Source: JAABSX01 sp964480455 (GTDB lineage Bacteria > Bacteroidota > Bacteroidia > Cytophagales > Microscillaceae). Taken from it: DNA of 64,000 bases. The translations under genes and the position numbers were made by a program. This document shows positions 44,851-52,801 of this stretch, in pieces. Below the pieces are notes generated by a model. That model was not told the DNA's origin. It was given only the letters and a program-made list of their open reading frames with translations, and did no database searches. The stretch lies in contig CAYZQI010000002.1 of assembly GCA_964480455.1 (NCBI GenBank), positions 1-64,000 of the forward strand. Direction: 5' to 3'. The stretch's first letter is position 1. Each line of letters begins with the position of its first letter.

Positions 44851-45666
44851 ATGGCGCATCAATTATTAAAAGGAAAAAGGGGGATTATCACAGGAGCTTT
44901 AGATGAGAACTCAATAGCTTGGAAAGTAGCTCTCAAAGCAAAAGAAGAGGGTGCAGAGTTTATACTAACCAATGCCCCTGTAGCCCTCCGAATGGGCAAA
45001 ATCAATGAATTGGCAGAGGCTTGCAATACTATTGTAATTCCGGCTGATGCTACCAAAGTAGAAGATTGGGAGAATCTCTACACACAATCTATGGATAAAC
45101 TAGGTGGCAAACTAGATTTTATGCTGCACTCCATAGGCATGAGTCCCAATGTCAGAAAAGGAAGAGATTATGGCGATTTGAAGTATGAATGGTACCAGCA
45201 AAGCCTAGACATCTCGGCACTTTCTTTTCATAAAATGCTCCAAACAGCCGAAAAAATGGACGCACTCAACGAGTGGGCTTCTGTGTTGGCACTCTCTTAC
45301 ATTGCCGCTCAACGCGCTTTTGCAAGTTATTCTGATATGGCACAAGCAAAAGCAGTATTAGAGTCCATTGCACGTAGCTATGGCGAACGCTATGGCAGGC
45401 TAAAGAAAGTAAGGGTCAATACTATTTCTCAATCGCCTACCAAAACCACCGCAGGCACAGGCATTGATGGCTTTGACGCTTTTTATGCTTATGCCGAAAC
45501 ACTTTCTCCACTTGGCAATGCCTCAGCAGATGATTGTGCCAATTATGTTGTTTCTCTTTTCTCAGATTATACCCGTATGGTAACTATGCAAAACCTTTAC
45601 CATGATGGAGGCTTCTCTTACTGTGGTATTTCTGATGAAATTGTGAGTAAAATGAAACCTGAATAA
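44851..45666 (+). CDS. fabI: Enoyl-[acyl-carrier-protein] reductase
   Basis: FabI reduces trans-2-enoyl-ACP in the last step of each fatty-acid elongation cycle. The short-chain dehydrogenase fold shows the FabI cofactor motif GALDENSIAWKVA near residue 16, the conserved HSIGMSP segment, and the catalytic YxxMxxAK motif (Y160 and K167). Length (271 aa) is normal. It is followed by a strong terminator at 45683-45722. Confidence 0.96.
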   Translation: MAHQLLKGKRGIITGALDENSIAWKVALKAKEEGAEFILTNAPVALRMGKINELAEACNTIVIPADATKVEDWENLYTQSMDKLGGKLDFMLHSIGMSPNVRKGRDYGDLKYEWYQQSLDISALSFHKMLQTAEKMDALNEWASVLALSYIAAQRAFASYSDMAQAKAVLESIARSYGERYGRLKKVRVNTISQSPTKTTAGTGIDGFDAFYAYAETLSPLGNASADDCANYVVSLFSDYTRMVTMQNLYHDGGFSYCGISDEIVSKMKPE

Positions 45667-45682
45667 ATTTCAATAAAAAAAT

Positions 45683-45722
45683 AGAAGGCTTTGTATTGGA
45701 ACTAATAACAAAGCCTTCTTTC
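45683..45722 (+). terminator. Rho-independent terminator of fabI
   Basis: Arms AGAAGGCTTTGT (45683-45694) and ACAAAGCCTTCT (45708-45719) are perfect 12-base complements with a 13-base loop and a short T-run. Located 16 bases after the stop codon. Confidence 0.88.
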
Positions 45723-45799
45723 ATAATTTCCTAAGCCCTGCCCGTCATTTTTAGCAAATCTTTTACAATATAAAAAATAATTTACTTTCAAATCATCAC

Positions 45800-45829
45800 T
45801 TGTAGTTTGAGAACAATTACATAAATTTG
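45800..45829 (+). promoter_or_regulatory. Putative promoter of the NTF2-like/Uma2 pair
   Basis: TTG (45800-45802) and TAAATTTG (45822-45829) are 19 bases apart, fitting the Bacteroidota promoter, with the predicted start about 25 bases before the ATG at 45860. Confidence 0.5.
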
Positions 45830-45859
45830 AATATTGTTAAGATTAAATTCTAATTTTCA

Positions 45860-46279
45860 ATGAAATTATTTCAATTCTTATGGTTAATGCCCTGTTTACT
45901 ACTTGCACTACCAACTTGGGGGCAGCAATATACCCAGTCTGAGCAGCAAAACATAGCCCTTGCCGAAGCGCAACTCAAGGCTTACAATGCCCATGATATT
46001 GAGGCGTTTTTAGTACCTTATAGCGATACCGTAAAGGTCTATGCCTACCCCAACCAACTTCGCTACCAAGGCAAAGAAACTATGCGGAGAGTTTATACAG
46101 AAATGTTTGCCAATCTGCCTGATTTACACTGTACCTTGGTCAATAGAATTGCCATGAGCAGCACAGTCATAGACCAAGAAGAGGTATTTATTAAAGAAGG
46201 ACAGCCCAACATCAAGGCAATTGCTATCTATAAAATGCAGGGCGATAAAATTGTAGAAGTTACTTTTATTCAAGAATAA
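45860..46279 (+). CDS. Secreted NTF2-like (SnoaL-type) protein
   Basis: A 139-aa protein with a signal peptide (residues 1-21, ending TWGQ) and an NTF2-like fold of the SnoaL type: LAEAQLKAYNAHDIEAFLVPY, GKETMRRVYTEMFANLPDLH and a closing VEVTFIQE. Members include steroid isomerases and polyketide cyclases, but most such secreted proteins are uncharacterised. The stop codon overlaps the ATG of the next gene (TAATG). Confidence 0.82.
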   Translation: MKLFQFLWLMPCLLLALPTWGQQYTQSEQQNIALAEAQLKAYNAHDIEAFLVPYSDTVKVYAYPNQLRYQGKETMRRVYTEMFANLPDLHCTLVNRIAMSSTVIDQEEVFIKEGQPNIKAIAIYKMQGDKIVEVTFIQE

Positions 46280-46932
46280 TGTCAAACACTGAAATTATCC
46301 AAAATCTACTTGAGCGACCCGATGCCTATTTGATTTGGCAGGAGGTAGCGGCTTGTCTTTCCGAAGAACAGCAGCAACGCAAGGAGTTTTATGAAAAAAT
46401 CTCAGAACAACAAAAAGCTGAATTTATCAATGGGCAAATCATTTTTCAATCTCCTGTTATGAAGCGACACAATGCCGCTTCTCTTGCACTTGCCCAATTG
46501 GTGAGCGTCTATGTTAATAAGCACCAAGCAGGCTTTGTAGGAATTGAAAAAATCTTGATTTCGCTTACACGCAATGATTATGAACCTGATATCTGCTTTT
46601 TCAGAAAAGAAAAAGCCGCTCATTTTAAAGAAGATCAAATGCGATTTCCTGCACCCGATTGGATAGTAGAAGTACTTTCTAAGAGCACTACTGAAATAGA
46701 CAGAGGCATTAAGTACAATGATTATGAAGCACACCAAGTAGAAGAATACTGGATAATAGACCCCGAAACTCAGGTGCTTGAGCAATACTTACTGGAGGAT
46801 AAAAAATACCAACTCAAGCTCAAAGCTAAAGAAGGTACTGTAAGCAGCCAAGCACTGAAAGGGTTTAACATTCCGATACAGGCTATTTTTGATACAACAC
46901 TCAACTTAAATACTTTGCAACAATTACTCTAA
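46279..46932 (+). CDS. Uma2-family (DUF820) PD-(D/E)xK nuclease-like protein
   Basis: A 217-aa protein of the Uma2 family. The restriction-endonuclease core is visible as YEPDICFF near residue 99, DWIVEVLSKST near 130 and KYNDYEAHQVEEYWIIDP near 145, giving the D, ExK-like and following acidic positions. Uma2 proteins are abundant in cyanobacteria and Bacteroidota, and their biological role is unknown. The gene overlaps its upstream neighbour by one base (TAATG), so translation is coupled with an exported protein gene although the two products are unrelated. Confidence 0.88.
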   Translation: MSNTEIIQNLLERPDAYLIWQEVAACLSEEQQQRKEFYEKISEQQKAEFINGQIIFQSPVMKRHNAASLALAQLVSVYVNKHQAGFVGIEKILISLTRNDYEPDICFFRKEKAAHFKEDQMRFPAPDWIVEVLSKSTTEIDRGIKYNDYEAHQVEEYWIIDPETQVLEQYLLEDKKYQLKLKAKEGTVSSQALKGFNIPIQAIFDTTLNLNTLQQLL

Positions 46933-46944
46933 GAGGTGGCTTCT

Positions 46945-46990
46945 TGAATCCTCCGAAGGGGGACTTTAAAACTTTCCCCTTGGGGGCTGT
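46945..46990 (+). repeat. GC-rich palindromic block downstream of the Uma2 gene
   Basis: The sequence CCTCCGAAGGGGGACTTTAA is followed by CTTTCCCCTTGGGGGCTGT, and the two halves can fold on each other and on themselves. It stands out in base composition from the surroundings. One copy only in this window. Confidence 0.45.
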
Positions 46991-47033
46991 GGGGCAAAAC
47001 TAGCGTTAGAACTCCAAAAATTCATAATTCACT

Positions 47034-47112
47034 AAGGAACGATGGTTAAATAAATTAACCTTTTGTTATTTGTAAATTGTGGATAGCCAGACACTTTCTT
47101 AAATCAACAATC
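47034..47112 (+). repeat. Dispersed repeat family F, copy 1
   Basis: About 75-80 bases similar to 58855-58933: both read GATGGTNAAATAAANTANCC, then CTTTTGT, TTTGTAAATT and ACTTTCTTAAAT. It lies in front of glgB, whereas copy 2 is behind the tolC gene. Confidence 0.6.
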
Positions 47113-47145
47113 ACATAAAAATTCGCCAATAATAAAAAACAAACA

Positions 47146-49062
47146 ATGGAAACACAAGAAAAAATTTTACCCTTTTCGCTACTCACAGATTTTGACATTC
47201 ACCTTTTTAGGGCAGGAAAGCATTTTAAATTGTATGAAAAACTAGGCTCACACCTCGTAACGTACGAAGGCATAGACGGAACTTACTTTGCCGTGTGGGC
47301 ACCCAATGCGGCCAAAGTATCGGTTATAGGCGATTTTAATGGCTGGGACGATACCCAACACCCGCTTTTTATACGCTGGGATGGCTCGGGCATCTGGGAA
47401 GGCTTTATACCTCATATTGGCAAAGGCACAATTTACAAGTATAAAATTCACTCACACAACCACGGTCAGGTACTCGAAAAAGGCGACCCTTTTGCGCTAC
47501 TTTGGGAAGTGCCCCCCAAAACTGCCTCCGTAGTCTGGGAAAATAGCTATGCTTGGAAAGACAAAAAATGGATGGATAAACGGGCGCAGCACAACTCCCT
47601 TAACAGCCCTTACTCCGTCTATGAGGTACATCTTGGCTCTTGGAAGCGCAACCCCGAGAATGGATTTTCGCTCAGCTATGCCGAACTAGCCGATGACCTC
47701 GTGGATTATATCAGTGAATTGGGCTTTACGCATGTAGAGTTTTTGCCCGTCATGGAGCACCCCTTCTTTGGTTCATGGGGCTATCAGGTTACGGGTTATT
47801 TTGCACCTTCTTCACGCTATGGTACGCCTCAAGATTTTATGGCATTGATAGACCGCTTTCACCAAAAAGGCATTGGAGTTATCTTGGATTGGGTGCCTTC
47901 GCACTTTCCCAATGATTCGCACGGATTAATTAATTTTGATGGCACTGCCCTCTACGAACATGCCGACCCACGCAAAGGCTATCACCCTGACTGGAGTAGC
48001 TATATTTTTAACTACGGACGCAACGAGGTGCGGGCTTTTCTCATCAGTAATGCCCTCTTTTGGTTAGAATTTTTCCACGCTGATGGCCTACGGGTAGATG
48101 CTGTGGCTTCTATGCTTTACTTGGATTATTCACGAAAAGCAGATGAATGGATACCCAATGTATATGGTGGGCGTGAAAACCTCGAGGCGATTTCGCTCTT
48201 ACAAGAACTTAATGCTGCCACTTACGAAAACTCCCCTGGTATTCAGATGATTGCCGAAGAATCAACGGCTTGGCCTGGAGTCTCTCGCCCTACCTACACG
48301 GGCGGCTTGGGCTTTGGTATGAAATGGATGATGGGCTGGATGCACGATACCTTAGATTATTTTGAGAAAGACCCCATTTACCGTCAATACCATCAAAATC
48401 AGATTACATTTAGCCTAGCGTATGCCTTCAGCGAGAATTTTATGTTGCCGCTCTCTCATGATGAAGTAGTACACGGCAAAGGAGCTTTGATGGAGCGTAT
48501 GCCCGGCGATGAATGGCAGCGTTTTGCCAATATGCGTCTTTTATTGAGCTATATGTTTACACACCCCGGCACGAAACTGCTTTTTATGGGTGCAGAAATA
48601 GGGCAAACTACGGAGTGGAAACACGACCAAAGCTTGCTTTGGCACTTGCTCGATTTTGAGCCTCACCAAGGCATCAAAAAGCTGATGCAAGCCCTCAACA
48701 AGGTTTATAGAAAAGAAATCGCTTTGCATCAGCAATCTTTTGACCCCTCTGGCTTTGAGTGGATTGACCTCAGCGATGCCCAAAACTCAGTCTTGGTCTA
48801 TATCCGCAAAGGAAAAGCTCCCCAAGACCGCTTGCTGGTGATTGCCAACTTTACGCCCAACGTACACGAAAATTACCGTGTGGGCGTGTTTGAAGCTGCC
48901 GAATTTAAGGAGATTTTTAACAGTGATGAAAAAGTCTATTGGGGCAGTGGCGTAAAAAATAGTGGGAAAATAACAACCGAAGAAGTGTCCTCGCACGGCA
49001 GAAATCACTCTATCACCGTAAAACTTCCTCCACTAGGATTGATTATGCTGAAGGGGGATTAA
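47146..49062 (+). CDS. glgB: 1,4-alpha-glucan branching enzyme
   Basis: GlgB of GH13 forms alpha-1,6 branches in glycogen. The N-terminal CBM48 domain (WAPNAAKVSVIGDFNGW near residue 50) precedes the catalytic barrel. Catalytic residues are the nucleophile Asp near 318 (DGLRVDAVASM) and the acid/base Glu near 370 (AEESTAWPGVSRP), with LSHDEVVHGKG near 442. At 638 aa it lacks the second N-terminal module of E. coli GlgB. No other glg genes are present. A perfect palindrome follows at 49067. Confidence 0.97.
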   Translation: METQEKILPFSLLTDFDIHLFRAGKHFKLYEKLGSHLVTYEGIDGTYFAVWAPNAAKVSVIGDFNGWDDTQHPLFIRWDGSGIWEGFIPHIGKGTIYKYKIHSHNHGQVLEKGDPFALLWEVPPKTASVVWENSYAWKDKKWMDKRAQHNSLNSPYSVYEVHLGSWKRNPENGFSLSYAELADDLVDYISELGFTHVEFLPVMEHPFFGSWGYQVTGYFAPSSRYGTPQDFMALIDRFHQKGIGVILDWVPSHFPNDSHGLINFDGTALYEHADPRKGYHPDWSSYIFNYGRNEVRAFLISNALFWLEFFHADGLRVDAVASMLYLDYSRKADEWIPNVYGGRENLEAISLLQELNAATYENSPGIQMIAEESTAWPGVSRPTYTGGLGFGMKWMMGWMHDTLDYFEKDPIYRQYHQNQITFSLAYAFSENFMLPLSHDEVVHGKGALMERMPGDEWQRFANMRLLLSYMFTHPGTKLLFMGAEIGQTTEWKHDQSLLWHLLDFEPHQGIKKLMQALNKVYRKEIALHQQSFDPSGFEWIDLSDAQNSVLVYIRKGKAPQDRLLVIANFTPNVHENYRVGVFEAAEFKEIFNSDEKVYWGSGVKNSGKITTEEVSSHGRNHSITVKLPPLGLIMLKGD

Positions 49063-49066
49063 GTTT

Positions 49067-49096
49067 TGTAGCCAAAGGGCATGCCCTTTGGCTACA
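49067..49096. repeat. Perfect 30-base palindrome after glgB
   Basis: TGTAGCCAAAGGGCA (49067-49081) is followed directly by its complement TGCCCTTTGGCTACA (49082-49096). It shares its design with the palindrome between atpG and nuoM. It begins 5 bases after the glgB stop codon, without a T-run. Confidence 0.8.
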
Positions 49097-49319
49097 GAGT
49101 CTCAAACAGACCAAAGTCTATTTTACAATATCAGAGAACAAAAATAATGAAGCGTTCTTGTAAAGGCTCACAATTCACAGCTCATACTCTACACTTTCCT
49201 CAGTAAAATGTCAGACTGTTTTAGAGATTAAGACGTTAGGCTAAAATCCACTGCCATTTATCACAAAAATTGTTATGAAACTCAATATTTTTATATTATG
49301 TTTAACTCAAATTTTTGAT

Positions 49320-49433
49320 TCTTTGACAATTTTTGTGACTGTGTGCGATAAGATGAGCTAAATACTGTTTAGAACATAAATGCCAGTGGACTGGAAGTCC
49401 ACTGCTACAGATTTCCACAAAAACTGTCAGACA
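49320..49433 (+). repeat. Dispersed repeat family A, copy 3
   Basis: Inverted ends TCTTTGACAATTTTTGTG and CACAAAAACTGTCAGACA, and central hairpin 49384-49404 with arms CAGTGGACT and AGTCCACTG around GGA. Compared with copy 1 the C-G pair at the third stem position is replaced by T-A on both arms. The interior AAATACTGTTTAGAACATAAATG agrees with copy 4. An 82-codon antisense frame inside is incidental. Confidence 0.9.
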
Positions 49434-49684
49434 ACTAAATTTTTTCTTTTGTGAAAGAAAGAGAAGTAGTAAGGGACTATCCAATAAGTAACGTACCCAT
49501 TCTTTACTAGGGATGGGGTCACTGTGAGCGACCTCATCCCTGATTAGCAAAAACTTTGAACTTGATTGGGAAATATTATTTCTTGTCTGTCTCTTTGCCC
49601 TTGGATTGATATACCTGAATGATTACATATTAATAAGCAATTTCTGGTACTGAAAGTAATGTTGAAGCAGTTTAGTAAGGTGTA

Positions 49685-50080
49685 TTAGCCTTTTTGTATT
49701 ACTTCTTTCAACTCATCATACATAATTCCCATGTGTGAGTCATCATAAATTACATTGCCTTGGTTTATCACAAGTACTTGCGGCGATTGGTGGGGTACGC
49801 CAAATTCTTCTGCAACTTGATTGGACACATTGCGAAATTGAATTAAATCCAAAAGATAGGCCTTGACATTTTCCATCTCTTCTTGTTGCCAGGTGCGTTC
49901 TAATCGGTTGAGGGCAGAAAAACTGATAGAACAGCGAGTACTGTGCTTAAAAATCAGTACCTTTTGCGACTGCGAGTGATTTTTAATTTCTTCAAGCTGT
50001 GTTATGCTGTTCAGATTTTCCCAAGGAATACCTGCACTTTGTGTTGGATTTTGCCCTGATTTGAATAAATTTTTAAACAT
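49685..50080 (-). CDS. ytxJ: YtxJ-type monothiol bacilliredoxin-like protein
   Basis: A thioredoxin-fold protein of about 131 aa with a single active-site cysteine in KHSTRCSIS, the sequence type of YtxJ in bacillithiol-using bacteria. YtxJ is thought to remove bacillithiol from proteins (debacillithiolation). The C-terminal part has FGVPHQSPQVLVINQG with the cis-proline expected of the fold. I use the ATG at 50080; an ATG 12 codons upstream at 50116 would add a lysine-rich stretch. It is divergent from the DinB-like gene. Confidence 0.85.
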   Translation of the reverse strand: MFKNLFKSGQNPTQSAGIPWENLNSITQLEEIKNHSQSQKVLIFKHSTRCSISFSALNRLERTWQQEEMENVKAYLLDLIQFRNVSNQVAEEFGVPHQSPQVLVINQGNVIYDDSHMGIMYDELKEVIQKG

Positions 50081-50161
50081 TTTTTTTCTTTCTATTTTTC
50101 TTTGTACTTTAAGCATTATTGCTCATAGCATAATCTAATTCATCATTAATTGGTTCAAAAT

Positions 50162-50614
50162 ATGGCACTCAACCCCAAACATTACCGTGTTATTTTGGAA
50201 AGAGAACTCAAAAAGCTTTATGAAGAAATAGCTGCTTACCCTAGCGAAGAGGCCTTGTGGAAAGTAACAGCAGGTATTCAAAATTCAGGCGGCAACCTTG
50301 CCCTGCACTTGATTGGTAACTTAAAAGGCTACTTTGGGTCGGCACTGGGCGATACAGGCTACTTGCGCGATAAAAACACAGAATTTTCGCAGCAAAACGT
50401 ACCAAAAGCCACTATCTTAGCAGAAATTGAAGGGCTGTATGCTCCCTTGAAAAAAATTATTGATGGCTTAACACCTAATATTATTGAAGGCGATTACCCT
50501 CAGGAAATAGAAGGAAAGACTTACCCTACAGCCTTGATTTTACATCACCTATTGGCACATTTTACCTATCATTTAGGACAGATAAATTATCATAGGCGTT
50601 TGTTAGTGTCATAA
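50162..50614 (+). CDS. DinB-like (DUF1572-type) protein
   Basis: A 150-aa four-helix-bundle protein of the DinB/YfiT superfamily. Histidines expected for the metal site are in NLALHLIGNL near residue 49 and in HHLLAHFTYHLGQINYHRR at the end. Such proteins include thiol-dependent S-transferases, which use bacillithiol or mycothiol, and this one lies next to ytxJ. The start is the ATG at 50162. The catalytic activity is an inference from the superfamily and the neighbour. Confidence 0.85.
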   Translation: MALNPKHYRVILERELKKLYEEIAAYPSEEALWKVTAGIQNSGGNLALHLIGNLKGYFGSALGDTGYLRDKNTEFSQQNVPKATILAEIEGLYAPLKKIIDGLTPNIIEGDYPQEIEGKTYPTALILHHLLAHFTYHLGQINYHRRLLVS

Positions 50615-50764
50615 AGTAATCATTGTTTGTTGCCTAGAGAGGTTTATTTCTGCTCCCGCTATTTTAGCAAAGCAAAAAAATGACTGTTGGTAGTTTTGTT
50701 TTCAAGATTTTGGTCTTATAACAATTTTTATGGTTATGCTTAATTGCGCTAGGGCGAACATTAT

Positions 50765-50826
50765 TGGTTCTCTGACAATTTTTGTGATGGTGTTTTGTAA
50801 GATAGTCTGGATACTGTTCAAAATAT
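50765..50826 (+). repeat. Dispersed repeat family A, truncated copy 5
   Basis: The left half of the element only: TTCTCTGACAATTTTTGTGA followed by the interior up to ACTGTTCAAAATATAAG. The central hairpin and the right end are missing, and a family B element begins at the break. Confidence 0.8.
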
Positions 50827-50925
50827 AAGTAGAGAGTAAAAAATAACTTTTACATTTTTATTGCCTAAGTTATTGATAATGAATGTATTAAAAGCTCAGA
50901 TTTCACAACTTATAACTCACATCTT
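50826..50925 (+). repeat. Dispersed repeat family B, copy 2
   Basis: A 100-base stretch nearly identical to 10613-10711 and to the complement of 52543-52642. It directly abuts the truncated family A copy, suggesting that one element was inserted into or recombined with the other. Confidence 0.88.
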
Positions 50926-51060
50926 ACTAAATGCGGGGTCGTGTAAAAAGTATTTATAGCAAAATTTTGTATAGTTATTAGAAAAAGTAATTTGCAGAAG
51001 CCTGCGTAATTCTCACTCAAAATAATATTTGGCACTATTTGACTTTTTAAACAATCCCAC

Positions 51061-51110
51061 TATGGAGTGAAAGAGTTTTCAAAGCATACACACTTAACTG
51101 TTGGACTACC
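51061..51110 (+). repeat. Dispersed repeat family C, partial copy
   Basis: TATGGAGTGAAAGAGTTTTCAAAGCATACACACTT matches the right end of copies 1 and 2 in pieces (GCGAAAGA, TTTTCAAAGCAT and CACACTT). The following TGTTGGACTACC is the complement of the TAGTCCAAC block flanking the left end of the copy at 63474. Confidence 0.6.
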
Positions 51111-51144
51111 AATAACTGACAATTGAAAATTAATCATTACTAAA

Positions 51145-51669
51145 TCATTTAAATTTCAGTGTCTTGTCAATATTATCTAAGATATTTTGCTTTCTAAGCC
51201 AGTCTCTTACAGCATCGCCCGTGCCGTAGGGCCAAGGAATAAGCTTATTTTTGGGTATTTTTTTGACGGCTGCTATTTCATCATTGAGTAGTACCTCACC
51301 TGTAGCGGTTACGTGGTAAGCCAAAATCACCTCATTACGCATCAGAAAAGGGTACACTCCTACCAAACTTTGTACTTGTGCATCAAGTCCTGTTTCTTCT
51401 TTCACTTCACGTATGATGCCTTCTTCTGGAGTTTCGTCTTTTTCTAAAAAACCTGTAACAAGCGCAAACCACTCAGGAGGCCATCGGGCATTGCGGGCTA
51501 GAAGTACCTCCCCTTCGTACTCTACAATAGCTGCTACCACAGGCTTAGGATTATCGTAGTGTATATAGTGGCGAGGGTTCACTGAGCAGGAAAGTCGCTC
51601 TTCTTTACTGATAATCTGAAAGATAAGAGGCGCAGCACATATAGGGCAATAATTAAAAACTTGACTCAT
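51145..51669 (-). CDS. Nudix hydrolase with N-terminal zinc-ribbon-like motif
   Basis: A 174-aa Nudix hydrolase. The Nudix box is exact: G-F-L-E-K-D-E-T-P-E-E-G, then IIREVKEETGLD, near residue 74. N-terminal cysteines in YCPICAAPL and a later SCSVNPRHYIHYDNPKP resemble the zinc ribbon of NADH pyrophosphatase (NudC), with the SxPRHY-type motif. The substrate is therefore possibly NAD(H) or a related nucleotide sugar. It is a single leftward gene. Confidence 0.85.
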   Translation of the reverse strand: MSQVFNYCPICAAPLIFQIISKEERLSCSVNPRHYIHYDNPKPVVAAIVEYEGEVLLARNARWPPEWFALVTGFLEKDETPEEGIIREVKEETGLDAQVQSLVGVYPFLMRNEVILAYHVTATGEVLLNDEIAAVKKIPKNKLIPWPYGTGDAVRDWLRKQNILDNIDKTLKFK

Positions 51670-51872
51670 AAAGTTGATTCATTTGATATTCATTCAGTAA
51701 AGATAAACACTGTAAAGCAAAATAGCAATCTATCACAAGATTATACAAAATTTTAGCACAATGCTATAATTAACCAGCTACTCGAGTAACTAAAAAATAA
51801 CTAATAGTTTAGTTGCTTATTAACTAATTATTTAGTTTATTTGAGCAGTTTTAACTTAAACCCTCGATAATT

Positions 51873-52421
51873 ATGTTACGAACCTCAAAAAAAACTACTC
51901 AAACGGTAAATGCTGGCTCTATGGCAGACATTGCTTTTTTATTACTTGTCTTTTTTTTAGTAACCACTACACTCTCACAAGACAAAGGCATTGGTGTTTT
52001 ACTACCGCCCAATGAGCAGGAAGCGCGTCCCTTGCACGCACATAATGTGTGTAAAGTGCTAGTGAATGCTCAAAACGAGCTGCTAGTAGATGATGAACGC
52101 ATTGCACTCAGCCAACTGAGAAATAAGCTCAAAGATTTTATCAACAACCAGGGCAAAGACCCACAGCAATCTGTCAGCCCACAAGAAGCAGTGGTAGCAT
52201 TGCGTACTAATAGAGGGACACATTATCAGACCTACCTCAGGGTACTAGATGAAACCAAAGCAGCCTTTCACGAATTGCGTGCTGAGGCACTAGGCATTGA
52301 CTTAGATGAATACCTTGCCTTTGATGCAAGCAAAGCAAGCAAAACTGAGATTGTACGCTTTGAAGAAGTCAAAAAACAAATTCCTTTGCGTATTTCAGAA
52401 AGCAGCTACAAGCCAATCTAG
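51873..52421 (+). CDS. ExbD/TolR-family biopolymer transport protein
   Basis: A 182-aa protein with a short cytoplasmic tail, one membrane helix (about residues 17-37) and a periplasmic domain. The proton-relay aspartate is D19 in SMADIAFLLLVFFLVTTTL, as in ExbD and TolR. The periplasmic part is longer than usual and ends EVKKQIPLRIS. No exbB, second exbD or tonB gene is nearby; the flanking genes are leftward Nudix and rightward FKBP. It must act with an ExbB encoded elsewhere if it is functional. Confidence 0.88.
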   Translation: MLRTSKKTTQTVNAGSMADIAFLLLVFFLVTTTLSQDKGIGVLLPPNEQEARPLHAHNVCKVLVNAQNELLVDDERIALSQLRNKLKDFINNQGKDPQQSVSPQEAVVALRTNRGTHYQTYLRVLDETKAAFHELRAEALGIDLDEYLAFDASKASKTEIVRFEEVKKQIPLRISESSYKPI

Positions 52422-52801
52422 AGATAGCTTGCCATCAATACACCTCTCTACCTAAGTGTTATCTAAAAGCACAAAAGGCACTTGCGTATTGTGGTGGCAA
52501 GATAGCACAGAAAATAAAGTTGATATTTAAGGAAAGCACTTGGTAAGATGTGAGTTATAAGTTGTGAAATCTGAGCTTTTAATACATTCATTATCAATAA
52601 CTTAGGCAATAAAAATGTAAAAGTTATTTTTTACTCTTTACTTGTAATGGGCGAGAATTGAATTAAATCTGCTAAAAATTAGCATAACTATTAAATTTTT
52701 GCTAAATTTAAACAAAATTTAGAAAATGTAAGTGTATGTAGTACATACACTTTGCACCACCTAAATTAATTCAATGTTATATTAATAAAAACCAAAACTT
52801 T
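52422..52801. other. Intergenic region containing a family B repeat
   Basis: A 380-base gap. It contains the inverted family B copy at 52543-52642; otherwise I see nothing that can be supported. Confidence 0.4.
52543..52642 (-). repeat. Dispersed repeat family B, copy 3 (inverted)
   Basis: The complement of the 100-base unit found at 10613 and 50826, running from GTAAGATGTGAG to CTCTTTACT. It is closest to the copy at 50826. The two copies, 1.7 kb apart in opposite orientation, flank the Nudix and exbD genes. Confidence 0.88.
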
